59,527 nucleotides of DNA from Candidatus Hydrogenedentota bacterium (lineage in GTDB: Bacteria > Hydrogenedentota > Hydrogenedentia > Hydrogenedentales > Hydrogenedentaceae). The notes beneath the pieces are model-generated. The model was not told the origin of the DNA. It worked only from the letters and a program-made list of their open reading frames with translations, and did no database searches. Location of the stretch: contig JAOAHN010000120.1 in NCBI GenBank assembly GCA_026415215.1, positions 1 through 59,527 on the forward strand, given 5' to 3'. Shown here one piece after another: positions 9,483 to 18,395 of the stretch (the first letter of the stretch is position 1; every line of letters begins with the position of its first letter). The translations under genes and the position numbers were made by a program.

Positions 9483-10526
9483 ATGTTTATGCTTTTAAAC
9501 AATTTTAAGAGGTGCTGTTTTCTCTTAACTTTTGTTTGTCTATTGGGGATGTTGGGTTTTGGTTGCGGAACTACCGGTGGTAAAGAAAAGTTGAATCAAA
9601 AGATAGGTAAAGATGATATTGAAATTGGAGGATATGAGAGTGTTGGTGAATTGGTGAGAGAGCCAGTTTTATTGAACCTTGTAGTGAGGAGAATGGGGTT
9701 AGAATTTCCTGTTTCTGCTGCATTGCTTAACGGTGTAGAATCACGCTGGGTGCAAATAGATAAACCCGCAAAAGAGTGGGATAAGCTCCTACTACAAGTA
9801 GTATCCGCAACGGGTCTTGTTTGTCAGTCAGAGAGAGGATATTACTTTCTTTATCCTCCTGATTTTCCAATGTACGAGTTGCTTGCTTTGTATCCCTTAG
9901 CGGAGAAAATGCCGTCAAGATTCAAAGATATAAAAATCTCAGCAAGCTTTGGTGTAGGCACTAAGTTATATAATGTTTTTAACAGTCTAAATTTTGCTTA
10001 CGGGTGTAATATAGTAGCAGATAATACCCTTGCCGAACTTCCGATAGGAGAAGTAGTTGCAAATCAACTCTCTTTGGACTTATTTTTGGATATGGTGATA
10101 AAGAGTGCACGCATATCACCACAGACATTAAGGATGTGCGTAAGAGAAGATTTCGTGTTCCTTTATACTACCTTAAACAATAACATTTCTGAACTTGAAA
10201 GCTGTGAATGTTTTAATGAGAGAGGCTTAGATGAGAGACTAAAAAAAAGAGTCTCACTAAATCTCCCGGAGATAATAGAGAAAGGGCGAAGCCTTCCATT
10301 TTATGATTCCGCTAAACCGTTAAAAGATGTTGCTAAGATTATTTCGGCTCAGTTAGGAATCGGAGTGGAGTTACAGCCTGGAACGGAGGAGTTGCCCATC
10401 AACCCTCTATATATTTCTAATGTAAGTGTAGAGACTGCTTTAAATTTAATAGTTTTTCAATGGTTAGAAAATGCCTACGGTTATGTTTTTGAAAATGGAA
10501 AAGTTAAGTTTGTTTTTAAAGGATAG
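9483..10526 (+). CDS. Lipoprotein with STN-like repeats, TonB neighbour
   Basis: Predicted lipoprotein of 347 residues: a hydrophobic leader ends in a lipobox-like LGFGC with Cys28. The mature part has segments that look like the short N-terminal domain of secretins and TonB receptors (STN). One example is the region around LYNVFNSLNFAYGCNIVADN with VANQLSLDLFLDMVI; a second copy lies near the C-terminus (NPLYISNVSVETALNLIVF). Such domains sit in the periplasm and contact TonB or secretion components. It lies 14 bases before tonB, so it probably works with that complex. Two Met codons (9483 and 9489) are possible starts; GAGGAG at 9472-9477 serves either. The STN assignment is a judgement from pattern, not a profile match. 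Confidence 0.65.
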   Translation: MFMLLNNFKRCCFLLTFVCLLGMLGFGCGTTGGKEKLNQKIGKDDIEIGGYESVGELVREPVLLNLVVRRMGLEFPVSAALLNGVESRWVQIDKPAKEWDKLLLQVVSATGLVCQSERGYYFLYPPDFPMYELLALYPLAEKMPSRFKDIKISASFGVGTKLYNVFNSLNFAYGCNIVADNTLAELPIGEVVANQLSLDLFLDMVIKSARISPQTLRMCVREDFVFLYTTLNNNISELESCECFNERGLDERLKKRVSLNLPEIIEKGRSLPFYDSAKPLKDVAKIISAQLGIGVELQPGTEELPINPLYISNVSVETALNLIVFQWLENAYGYVFENGKVKFVFKG

Positions 10527-10540
10527 CGGTCGTAAATTCG

Positions 10541-11557
10541 ATGGAGATTACATACTCTAAAAAACTAAGTGTTTATGTTTTGTTTTCTACTTTGATTCAT
10601 ATTTTTCTGCTCTATATTTTTAGTAGTGTTATGTTTACAAATAATGATAGGGGTAGTTATAAAGAAGAGAACTTGGTGATAGAGTTGATAGATCTCAAAC
10701 AACGGGAAAACATCAAAAAACTTGTTGAAGTCCAAAACCCTACGGATGAGATTCCTGAAAGTACAGACAATATAGCAGAACAGAATAGCGTTGCAAGTGG
10801 TCCGGTTGTTAAGGAGAGTGGGGATGTCCCGGGCCCGGTTGTTAATGATTTTTCCGAGTTTGATACTTTAGGTAATGTTGAAAATCCACCCAAATCTGGG
10901 GATTTTTCTACTAATTTACTGGACGAGAAAAGACAAATAGAAAAAAAAGGAACTGCTTCGGAAACTAATAAAGAGAAAGTAGTAGTGAGCAAGAAAGTGG
11001 AGAAATCACAAGGTAAAACAATCACTACTGAGAGGGCAAAAGAGGAGATTTATGGTGAGGAAGTCCAAAAAGATTTAGCTAATAGTGGAAGTTTGAAGAA
11101 AGAGCAGGATCTTAGTGTTAAAGATAGGGTAAGTGACTCCGAGGGGGAAGAAAATATAGCAATGGTTACTCCTAAAAATACGGCGGTTACCAGAACACAA
11201 GGGCGTGTGTATAATAGAGTAAAGAGAGAAGGCGTATTGGGATTCGAGGCGCTCCAGGATGAGATAGCCCCATATCTTAAAAGTGTTCAAAAAAAGGTTG
11301 AGCGCTACTGGCTTCACTTGCTATTGACGAAGTATTCTGGAACTAAGCCTACTGAAGTTGTAATAGATTGTGAAATAGGGGAGAATGGCAATTTAGTAAA
11401 GTTGGAGGTTGTAGGAAGTGCAGAAGACCCTTTTTATGCAGGTATATGTAAACTTGCACTGGAAAGGGCATCGCCTTTCCCACCCCTTCCTTTTAAGATT
11501 CCTGATATTTATCAAAGGAAAACTCTTCAAATAAGATGGACATTTAGTTTTATGTAA
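10541..11557 (+). CDS. TonB-family energy transducer
   Basis: Protein of 338 residues with the TonB layout: an N-terminal signal-anchor helix (about 8-30), a long low-complexity, charged periplasmic spacer (about 45-230), and a C-terminal domain of about 100 residues. The C-terminal domain has the expected pattern: a helix with VQKKVERYWLHLL, strands VVIDCEIGENGNLVKLEVV and a hydrophobic ending (LQIRWTFSFM). TonB transmits proton-motive force from ExbB/ExbD to outer-membrane receptors. The spacer is rich in Lys, Glu and Ser rather than the Pro-rich repeats of E. coli TonB. It lies between an STN-like lipoprotein gene and exbB. A related role in gliding or TolA-like functions cannot be excluded. 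Confidence 0.82.
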   Translation: MEITYSKKLSVYVLFSTLIHIFLLYIFSSVMFTNNDRGSYKEENLVIELIDLKQRENIKKLVEVQNPTDEIPESTDNIAEQNSVASGPVVKESGDVPGPVVNDFSEFDTLGNVENPPKSGDFSTNLLDEKRQIEKKGTASETNKEKVVVSKKVEKSQGKTITTERAKEEIYGEEVQKDLANSGSLKKEQDLSVKDRVSDSEGEENIAMVTPKNTAVTRTQGRVYNRVKREGVLGFEALQDEIAPYLKSVQKKVERYWLHLLLTKYSGTKPTEVVIDCEIGENGNLVKLEVVGSAEDPFYAGICKLALERASPFPPLPFKIPDIYQRKTLQIRWTFSFM

Positions 11558-11571
11558 TTAAGGAGTAAGTT

Positions 11572-12186
11572 ATGTCATGGTTAGGTATGTTGTATGAAGG
11601 TGGTTGGGTTATGGTCCCACTTGCATTATGCTCTGTTTTAGGGCTGGCGATTATCTTAGAGCGCTTTTTCTCATTGAAAAGAAGTAAGATATTCCCTCCT
11701 GATGTTTTAAACTTGTTATCTAAAGTAACTAATGAAAAAGACTTAGAGTCTCTCTATACTACATGCAAATACAAAACAGCTCCGCTTCCAGTATTAATCA
11801 GAGAATCGTTGAATGTCAGAAATGAGCCGAAGGAAATTATACTCGAGCATGTTCAATTTGTAGGTAGAACCCAGATGACTAATATGGAAAGAGGATTGGC
11901 TCTGCTTCAAATTATCGCTGTAGTAAGTCCTTTATTAGGGTTATTGGGAACAGTTTTGGGAATGGTAGATATATTCAATGCAGTGACCAAAGGTGGACTT
12001 GGAAATCCCCAGATGTTAGCTCAAGGTATATCGAAGGCACTTATTACAACTGTTGTAGGGTTGATAATTGCAATTCCTTCCTTGGTTGCTTACCATTTAT
12101 ATGTCAGAAGAGTTGAAGAATTAGGAATGGAGTTGCAGGATATTTTGCTAAACTTCATCGCCAGGCTAAAGTCAATTAGGAACTGA
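11572..12186 (+). CDS. exbB: MotA/TolQ/ExbB-family proton channel protein
   Basis: Inner-membrane channel subunit, 204 residues, with three hydrophobic helices (about 13-30, 113-135 and 155-178) and the conserved stretch LLGLLGTVLGMVDIF and a glycine/threonine-rich third helix (KALITTVVGLIIAIPS). ExbB or TolQ subunits form a pentamer around ExbD or TolR to power TonB. It follows tonB by 14 bases, so ExbB is favoured over TolQ. No exbD/tolR gene follows; the next gene is the DUF5989 protein. An AGGAG ribosome site is in place before the ATG. Confidence 0.88.
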   Translation: MSWLGMLYEGGWVMVPLALCSVLGLAIILERFFSLKRSKIFPPDVLNLLSKVTNEKDLESLYTTCKYKTAPLPVLIRESLNVRNEPKEIILEHVQFVGRTQMTNMERGLALLQIIAVVSPLLGLLGTVLGMVDIFNAVTKGGLGNPQMLAQGISKALITTVVGLIIAIPSLVAYHLYVRRVEELGMELQDILLNFIARLKSIRN

Positions 12187-12188
12187 TT

Positions 12189-12207
12189 CTCTTATCAGTG
12201 ATAAGAG
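12189..12207. promoter_or_regulatory. Perfect 19-base palindrome upstream of the glycan genes
   Basis: CTCTTATCA-g-TGATAAGAG is a perfect 9+1+9 inverted repeat starting 3 bases after the exbB stop. As DNA it looks like an operator; as RNA it could fold to a 7-bp stem with a 5-base loop. No U-run follows, which argues against an intrinsic terminator. A consensus TATAAT lies ten bases downstream, so a bound protein would cover the -35 region. Confidence 0.5.
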
Positions 12208-12216
12208 GAAAAAGTT

Positions 12217-12222
12217 TATAAT
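12217..12222 (+). promoter_or_regulatory. Candidate -10 element before the DUF5989 gene
   Basis: Perfect TATAAT 36 bases before the ATG at 12258. No good TTGACA-like -35 is present at 16-18 bases. The corresponding position falls in the palindrome at 12189-12207, as in activator- or repressor-controlled promoters. Called by eye. Confidence 0.4.
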
Positions 12223-12257
12223 ATAGTTTGATATAACACTCAGTGGAGATAAGTTGT

Positions 12258-12410
12258 ATGATGGAACTTTTAAGGGAGTTTTGGGACTTTTTGAAGGTTA
12301 GGAAGAGATATTGGTTAGCTCCTATTATTATTACATTGTTGCTCCTTGCTGCACTACTTATATTTGCAGGTAACGCAGGTGTAATATCCCCATTCATATA
12401 CGCTCTGTGA
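12258..12410 (+). CDS. DUF5989 small membrane protein
   Basis: A 50-residue gene shorter than usual ORF cutoffs. It begins MMELLREFWDFL, continues with a basic KVRKRYW segment and a single hydrophobic helix (about 21-37), and ends VISPFIYAL. This matches my recollection of the DUF5989 family, whose members are about 50 residues with the same EFWxFLK, basic, helix, PFIY pattern and are found beside carbamoyltransferases (SxtJ context). GGAG at 12245-12248 is correctly spaced for the ATG at 12258. A carbamoyltransferase gene does occur 7 kb downstream. The molecular role of the family is unknown. It is the first gene of the glycan region and precedes the giant GT-C/TPR gene by 28 bases. Confidence 0.85.
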   Translation: MMELLREFWDFLKVRKRYWLAPIIITLLLLAALLIFAGNAGVISPFIYAL

Positions 12411-12438
12411 ACATTTAGTTTCAAGTATAGCCTCAGAG

Positions 12439-15400
12439 ATGAGAATACAGCTGGAAAGCGAGAAAATAGTCATTATTATTTTTTCTATTATACTGGTGTT
12501 TTCTATATTTTTAAGAGGATGGTACTTATATGAGGTTTTCAGTGAAGCTCCAGACTACTCCGCCTTGCAACAGGACCCAGAAGTACAGGACTATTTCGCG
12601 AGGGCGTTAGTAACAGGAGACTGGAGCGTTCCGGAAGGTGTAACTGATCCAGAGATGCGGACTACACCTTTTTTTCGCCCGCCGGGTTATGGGTATTTGC
12701 TAAGTTTTTTATACCGCTTTATTTCTGATAGTTATTTGACCCCGAGAATATTTAACTCTGTTGTGGGAGTGTTATCGGTAGTAATAGCGTTTTTTTTAGG
12801 AAAAGCACTATTTAATAAGTGGGTAGGATTAATTTTTAGTTTCTTAGTTGCTACTTATGGAGTGTTTATTTATTGGGAAGGTGAGGTAAATGACCCCGCT
12901 CTGTTTGTTTTCTTAGTTTTACTTATTTTCACTCTGTTACTGAAATGGTCTAAGAGTTTTAGCTGGTGGTGGGCGGGATTTTTAGGTTTAGCAATTGGTA
13001 TCTATGCTACGATGAGACCGAATATTCTTGCGATAGGTCCTTTTTTAGCTTTGTGGATGGCGTGGAATAGTCTGAAGAGAGAAAAAAGTTTCAGATTTCT
13101 CGTTTCATGGATGGCGTTACTTATATGCACTTTTCTTCCAATTATTCCGATAACTGTTAGAAACTACTTAGCCTCGGGTGAATTTGTATTAGTATCAACT
13201 TACTTTGGTGAGAATCTGTTTATCGGTAATAATCCTGAAGCGGACGGAGTTACTCCGTGGAATCAATATTTACAGAACCTTGAGGGAACAGGAAATTGGA
13301 CTGCTCGGGACTATGTAAATGTAGTAAAAGGGTTAGCAAAAGAATTAGGCAGAGATAGAATTTCTCATTCGGAAGCATCAAGAATATTTACAAATAAAGC
13401 TGTTGATTATATATTAGCCAACCCGGGGCAGACCCTAAAATTGATTCTGAAGAAGGCTATTTTACTTTTTTGCCCATTGGAGATAACATGTAACAAAGTG
13501 GTTCATTATGAGTTGCTTTACTATAATCCATTGAAGTTTCTACCCGGATTTCCTTTTGCAGGAGCTCTATTTATATCTGGAGTTGTTTATTTAATAACTC
13601 GCTATAAAAAGTTGAGGGAAGAAGGGGTATTCGAGTATCCCACAGGTGAGATAGTTTTGATGCTTTTTATTTTTATTTTAGTATATCTTGGGAGTTTTTT
13701 GCCGTTTTTTGTTAATGGCCGAGCTCGTGTTCCAGTGATTCCAATTTTTCTTTTCTTCGGGGCTTTTTTCGTTTATAGGGTATTGTTAGAGTTATTCTCT
13801 AATGGGGCTGTGGGTAGTGTGAAGTGGACCTCTGTATTTGTATTAGCTCTTATTATTATTTCGATAAGATGGATTCCTTATGAACCTGATTTAGCAAGGT
13901 GGCATTACCAAAGAGCAGATTCTTATCTGAGAAGAGGTATGATAGAAGAGGCAAAAAAGGAGGCGGAAATACTTCTCTTTTTGCAGGATAGTTCCGCGTA
14001 TATGCATCACAGGTTGGGCAAAGACCTATATAAGAAAGGATTATACGAAGAGGCTATTCAGCAGTTAGAAAAAGGTGTCAAGGTACAACCTGATTATCAA
14101 GATATGTATTACTACTTAGGAAAGGCTTATTTAGCGTTGGGGAGGTTAGATAAGTCAGAGGAATTTTTTAGAGTGGCTTTGGAATTAAATCCCAGAGATG
14201 CAAGGTCCCATAATGAGTTAGGTGAGATTTTTGAGAAACAGGGGAATAATAAACTTGCTTTAGAACACTATGAAAAGGCGCTGGAATCTTATCCAACTTT
14301 TACCTATGTGCTTGACAAATATGGAAAATTACTTTCTTCTATGGGTAGGGTCCAAGAAGCTTTGCTCTATTATGAGAAAGTTATAAGTTTAGATCCGAGT
14401 TATCAAGATGTCTATTACATGATGGGTAGGGAATTGAGGAAGATTGGAGAAGTTCAAAAGGCGTCAGAACACTTGAGTAAAGCGATAGAGTTAAATCCTC
14501 TTGATGCAAGGGCCCTTTGTGAGTTAGGTAATTTATTCGCAGATGAAGGGGATTGGGAAAAAGCTGAAGAGTATTATAAGCGAGCTGTCAGTGCACAAGT
14601 GGATTTTGCATACGGTTATGAAAGATTGGGTCGAATTTTGTTCGCTACTGATAGGATAGAAGAGGCAGAAAAATGTTTCAGGAGAGCAATTGAGTTAAGC
14701 CCGGACTATCAAGATTGTATGTATTTGTTAGGATGTGTCTTAAAAGCACAGGCTAACTATTCTGAGAGTAGAAAATGGCTCGAAAGGGCTGTTGAATTGA
14801 ACGAGAGAGATGCACGGGCATGGAACGAATTGGGTGAAATATATGAAAAGGAAAAGGATTACGAAGGTGCACTGAGGTGTTATTACAAAGCGTTGGAGTC
14901 CTATCCACAATTTCACTATGTCCTTGCTAAGATGGGGGCGATATATGCCAATAAAGGGGAGTATGAGCAAGCAATAGAGAAGTTGCAGATGGCAGTGAAT
15001 ATAGTTCCAGATTTTCAGAATGTTTACTACATGATGGGCCAGGTTTATGCCCGGATGGGGAAAAAGGAGGAGGCTGTGGAGAAATTTAAAAGGGCACTTG
15101 AGTTAAATCCAGAAGATGCCCGAGCCCATAGAGAGTTGGCGTTACTTGTTCAGGATGATGACCCTCTTCTTGCTATGGAGCATTTTCAGAAAGCGTTAGA
15201 AGCAGTTCCTAATTTCACTCTTGTTTTGAACAATTGGGGGAGTCTTCTTGTGAAACTCGGGAAGTTAGATGAGGCTGAGAAAAAATTTTTAGAAGCTTTG
15301 AGAATAAGGCCTGAGGATGAGCTTGCATATTATAATCTTGCTCAATTAGAGGAGAAGAGGGGTAATACACATAAAGCTATAGAGTTGTACAAGAAGGCAA

Positions 15401-16179
15401 TGGAGAACAGCCCTAACAATTCATACATACCTTATGATTTGGGGGTTTTGTATGATAAGTTGGGAAATAGGGAAGAAGCTGAGAATATGTATCGCAGAGC
15501 TTTGGAGGTAGACGATAAAAATCCTTTGGCATATAACAACCTCGGATTTCACGAGTTTTTGAAGGGAAATATAGACTATGCAATAGATCTTTATAAAAGA
15601 GCTTTGGAAATAAAACCTGATTTAATAAACGCACTTTATAATCTGGCAGATGCTTTAAACAAGAAGGGAAGATTGTCGGATATCATCCCATATTTTGAAA
15701 AGGCACTTGAGATTAATCCCAATGACCACAATATACATAATGCATTGGGCTATTACTGTTTCGTCGTTGGACAATATGATAAGGCAGAAACTCATTTGAA
15801 GAGGGCAGTGGAACTTCTGCATGAGTTTCCTCTTGCATGGAGGAACTTGGGGACATTGTATCTGGAATTAAAGAGATATAGAGAAGCGGAAGAATCGCTT
15901 AGAACCGCTTTGGAGATTTATCCGAGTGATCCTGTGGGATGGATTTCCTACTGTAGATTTTTAAGAATTGTAAAGAAATATGAAGAGGCTTTTGAGTGTT
16001 TTGATAGAGCTTTGGACAAGGGTAAGGAAAAAGGGTGGGATAATGCTTTTATCGCTGAGATTTATTGTGAGTTGGGAAATATATATATGGAAAAGGGAAA
16101 TACAGCTGAAGCGGAAGAGTCATTTAAGAAAGCGAGTGAATTGAGTGGTGATGTACTTGTGTGTGAAGGTGAAATTTAG
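12439..16179 (+). CDS. GT-C glycosyltransferase (family 39-like) fused to about twenty TPRs
   Basis: A 1246-residue fusion. Residues about 1-475 form a polytopic GT-C domain (about a dozen helices) of the PMT/ArnT type, which uses a lipid-phosphate sugar donor on the outer face of the inner membrane. Asp46 and Asp51 lie in the first outward loop, followed by RPPGY (80-84). The large outward loop contains FGENLFIGN, LEGTGNW and HSEAS. From about 480 to the end there are roughly 20 TPR units such as AHNELGEIFEKQGNNKLALE. This layout parallels eukaryotic TMTC O-mannosyltransferases, so the TPRs may recruit protein substrates in the periplasm (inference). It is a close paralogue of the 826-residue protein at 32917-35397. 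No strong ribosome site precedes the ATG. Confidence 0.88.
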   Translation: MRIQLESEKIVIIIFSIILVFSIFLRGWYLYEVFSEAPDYSALQQDPEVQDYFARALVTGDWSVPEGVTDPEMRTTPFFRPPGYGYLLSFLYRFISDSYLTPRIFNSVVGVLSVVIAFFLGKALFNKWVGLIFSFLVATYGVFIYWEGEVNDPALFVFLVLLIFTLLLKWSKSFSWWWAGFLGLAIGIYATMRPNILAIGPFLALWMAWNSLKREKSFRFLVSWMALLICTFLPIIPITVRNYLASGEFVLVSTYFGENLFIGNNPEADGVTPWNQYLQNLEGTGNWTARDYVNVVKGLAKELGRDRISHSEASRIFTNKAVDYILANPGQTLKLILKKAILLFCPLEITCNKVVHYELLYYNPLKFLPGFPFAGALFISGVVYLITRYKKLREEGVFEYPTGEIVLMLFIFILVYLGSFLPFFVNGRARVPVIPIFLFFGAFFVYRVLLELFSNGAVGSVKWTSVFVLALIIISIRWIPYEPDLARWHYQRADSYLRRGMIEEAKKEAEILLFLQDSSAYMHHRLGKDLYKKGLYEEAIQQLEKGVKVQPDYQDMYYYLGKAYLALGRLDKSEEFFRVALELNPRDARSHNELGEIFEKQGNNKLALEHYEKALESYPTFTYVLDKYGKLLSSMGRVQEALLYYEKVISLDPSYQDVYYMMGRELRKIGEVQKASEHLSKAIELNPLDARALCELGNLFADEGDWEKAEEYYKRAVSAQVDFAYGYERLGRILFATDRIEEAEKCFRRAIELSPDYQDCMYLLGCVLKAQANYSESRKWLERAVELNERDARAWNELGEIYEKEKDYEGALRCYYKALESYPQFHYVLAKMGAIYANKGEYEQAIEKLQMAVNIVPDFQNVYYMMGQVYARMGKKEEAVEKFKRALELNPEDARAHRELALLVQDDDPLLAMEHFQKALEAVPNFTLVLNNWGSLLVKLGKLDEAEKKFLEALRIRPEDELAYYNLAQLEEKRGNTHKAIELYKKAMENSPNNSYIPYDLGVLYDKLGNREEAENMYRRALEVDDKNPLAYNNLGFHEFLKGNIDYAIDLYKRALEIKPDLINALYNLADALNKKGRLSDIIPYFEKALEINPNDHNIHNALGYYCFVVGQYDKAETHLKRAVELLHEFPLAWRNLGTLYLELKRYREAEESLRTALEIYPSDPVGWISYCRFLRIVKKYEEAFECFDRALDKGKEKGWDNAFIAEIYCELGNIYMEKGNTAEAEESFKKASELSGDVLVCEGEI

Positions 16180-16184
16180 CCTTG

Positions 16185-17432
16185 TTATTCCGGAGGGGAT
16201 GGGAACTTTCTCAATAGGGTTTCTAAAACTCGGCACACTTCTTCTATTTTTTCCTCCTCGAGGGAGTCGTAAAACGGAAGTCCGAGCAATTTCGGGTAAA
16301 TTTCAACAGCATTTGGACAGTTTTTGTATTCATAAGGTGGGATAACCAGGTCGATGATTTCACTTTCAAAGGCAGAATCGATTCCATAACGGAGAAGTTT
16401 TCGCGCAATTTTTCGAGCATAGCACGGAAGTATGACAACAAACATGTAATAAGAAGGGGTGAACTCAGGATGTATATAAGGGGTTTTAATTTTATCTGTA
16501 AGATTTTTTCTGTATACTTTTGCTAACTCAAGTCTCTGATGGACTTTTGAATATAGCGAAGGGAGCTTCTCTATCCCAATAGAAGCTTGGATAGGATTAA
16601 ATTTTATGTTCTCCGGAGGGACTGATTGAAGTCGTCTGTAGGTAAGTTCAAATATTTTCATCACAGGTTTGAAAGTCCTCAAAAATAGCAGAGGATAGAT
16701 AAGGGGTGATTTATATAAATATTGTTCGAGTTTCAAGGAGATTAGCTTTTTCCTAATTATTTTAGGGTCTTTTCCCAGGTTAGATATAGCATCTCTTATA
16801 AATCTATGCATTTTGGAGTCGTCTGTTAAAACTATACCTCCACCATAGGTATTTATGACTTTATTTATATCGAAGCTGAAGAAGCTCGCTTCTCCGTAAG
16901 TGCCTACAAACCTCTTTTTCTCATTGCTATCTACTTTAATCTTTAATTCAGCCCCGCAAGCGTGAGCACAGTCCTCAATCAGAATTAGATTATTATTTTT
17001 CGAAATATCATATATCTTATCTATTGAGCAGGGGTTTCCGAATGCGTGTAAGGCTAATAACATTTTTGTTTTGTTTGTTATTTTTTTCTTTAGGTCTGTG
17101 AGACTTATGTTCAATGTGCGTGGGTCTATATCTACAAATACGGGTATTAAGTCATTTGATTTTACTATTTCTACAATTGCTTTGAGAGTAAGTGCAGGGA
17201 CAAGAACTTCATCTCCAGGTTTCAAATCTTTATTCGATATAAAGAATTTTAATATCAGGTTGAACCCAATTCTTCCAGACGGAAGCGCTACAGCATATTT
17301 TCTGTTAAAATATTGAGAGAATTCGGTCTCCCACCTGCTTATAATAAAATCATTTTTAAGCAGTGCTTCCGGTGGGTTTTCTATCAGGTTAGCTTCTGCA
17401 GGTAAAATATTTATCCATCTTCGTGGTATCAT
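16185..17432 (-). CDS. DegT/DnrJ/EryC1/StrS-family sugar aminotransferase
   Basis: PLP enzyme of 415 residues that usually transfers an amino group from glutamate to a nucleotide-linked keto sugar in the cytoplasm, giving amino sugars for surface glycans. Asp154 (IEDCAHACGAE) should hold the PLP ring nitrogen. Lys191 (FSFDINKVINTYGGG) is the Schiff-base lysine in the family motif; the usual GEGG is TYGGG here. The substrate loop LTLKAIVEIVK is normal. It lies on the opposite strand within the glycan region, five bases from the end of the GT-C/TPR gene and 27 bases from the divergent flippase-like gene. It could supply the amino group later modified by the amidotransferase trio. Confidence 0.88.
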   Translation of the reverse strand: MIPRRWINILPAEANLIENPPEALLKNDFIISRWETEFSQYFNRKYAVALPSGRIGFNLILKFFISNKDLKPGDEVLVPALTLKAIVEIVKSNDLIPVFVDIDPRTLNISLTDLKKKITNKTKMLLALHAFGNPCSIDKIYDISKNNNLILIEDCAHACGAELKIKVDSNEKKRFVGTYGEASFFSFDINKVINTYGGGIVLTDDSKMHRFIRDAISNLGKDPKIIRKKLISLKLEQYLYKSPLIYPLLFLRTFKPVMKIFELTYRRLQSVPPENIKFNPIQASIGIEKLPSLYSKVHQRLELAKVYRKNLTDKIKTPYIHPEFTPSYYMFVVILPCYARKIARKLLRYGIDSAFESEIIDLVIPPYEYKNCPNAVEIYPKLLGLPFYDSLEEEKIEEVCRVLETLLRKFPSPPE

Positions 17433-17459
17433 TTTTAGTTTCCACAGGAAGGAAAAGAA

Positions 17460-18395
17460 GTGAGTCAGAAAGGTAGTTACATATTAAACTCATCTAATTG
17501 GCTCCAATTTTTAGGGGTACTCCTTTTGTTGGGATTTACCGTATATGGAATTCTTACATTCCATCAAGAGGACTGGGACTACATTTGGAAAATATTATAC
17601 AACAAAAGTGAGGTAATTTTATTAGTGTTAACTTTGCGTCTTATAGACTGGGTTATTGATTTTGGAGTTTGGAGATATGTTCTTTTCCTTTATGGAATTT
17701 CAATCTCGTTTATAAATTCTATTTTAGTTTACATGACGCAGGGGGCTGGCATCTTATTACCGGTTCAGATGGGAAGAGTTGTAAGAGGTTATGTTTTGTC
17801 GAAAAAGTTTAATGTTTTGGGAGAACTATGTTTTGTGGCTGAACTCCATATGTTGATAGTAGTTTTTAGTGGGGCATTTTTAACTTTTTCGATTTTTTTG
17901 GGCGAATATGCTAATATGAGGTTTTTTATATGGGTGACAAGTTTTGCGGGGTTAACCATTATTTGGATTTTTATTAGATACGGGGGAAAGCTTTTTATTA
18001 AATTGTTCCCCTATCTGCCACAGGTAAAGGGAGGCTATTTAGCTTATTTGATTCTTTCTATTGTTTGTGCACTGGGGTGGTTTATCAACGGTTTGATTTT
18101 CTTTTATTTACTTGAAAGCGACGGGACTAATTTGTCTTTTGTAGAGGCTCAGTTAGTTCTACTTGGTGGGGTGTTTCTTGGAGCTATAAGCGGGATTCCT
18201 GGAGGGTTAGGAATTTTAGAGATGGTGTTGGGCGTTTCCTTGTATTGGTTCAATATAAAAACTCCTGAGATAATTATAGTTATAAGCATTTTTAGATTGC
18301 TGACTTATTGGTTGTGGATTCCGTTAGGATGGTTGGCTATGGTTATATTAGGTATTCGAAGTATTAGCAAAGGTCTACAAAAGGAAACTCTATAG
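17460..18395 (+). CDS. Lysylphosphatidylglycerol synthase TM-domain/UPF0104 family membrane protein
   Basis: Polytopic inner-membrane protein of 311 residues with about eight helices. Conserved family features are the QGAGILLPVQMGRVVRGY segment (about 97-114) and the GGVFLGAISGIPGGLGILE segment (about 239-257), typical of the pfam03706 family (AglD/MprF flippase-type domains). No synthetase domain follows. In glycan clusters such proteins are thought to move lipid-linked intermediates or to act as accessory transferases. A GTG start is preceded by AGGAAGGA. The stop codon overlaps the GTG of the following radical SAM gene by one base, indicating coupled translation. Confidence 0.8.
   Translation: MSQKGSYILNSSNWLQFLGVLLLLGFTVYGILTFHQEDWDYIWKILYNKSEVILLVLTLRLIDWVIDFGVWRYVLFLYGISISFINSILVYMTQGAGILLPVQMGRVVRGYVLSKKFNVLGELCFVAELHMLIVVFSGAFLTFSIFLGEYANMRFFIWVTSFAGLTIIWIFIRYGGKLFIKLFPYLPQVKGGYLAYLILSIVCALGWFINGLIFFYLLESDGTNLSFVEAQLVLLGGVFLGAISGIPGGLGILEMVLGVSLYWFNIKTPEIIIVISIFRLLTYWLWIPLGWLAMVILGIRSISKGLQKETL

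Noticed and set aside
12189-12207. Palindrome after exbB as an intrinsic terminator
   Set aside because: Stem is AT-rich and no T-run follows; a TATAAT lies just downstream, which fits an operator better.
13900-16170. DNA-level repeats as a repeat array or CRISPR
   Set aside because: The periodicity is about 102 bases in coding frame and diverged, which is TPR protein repetition, not a DNA repeat array.
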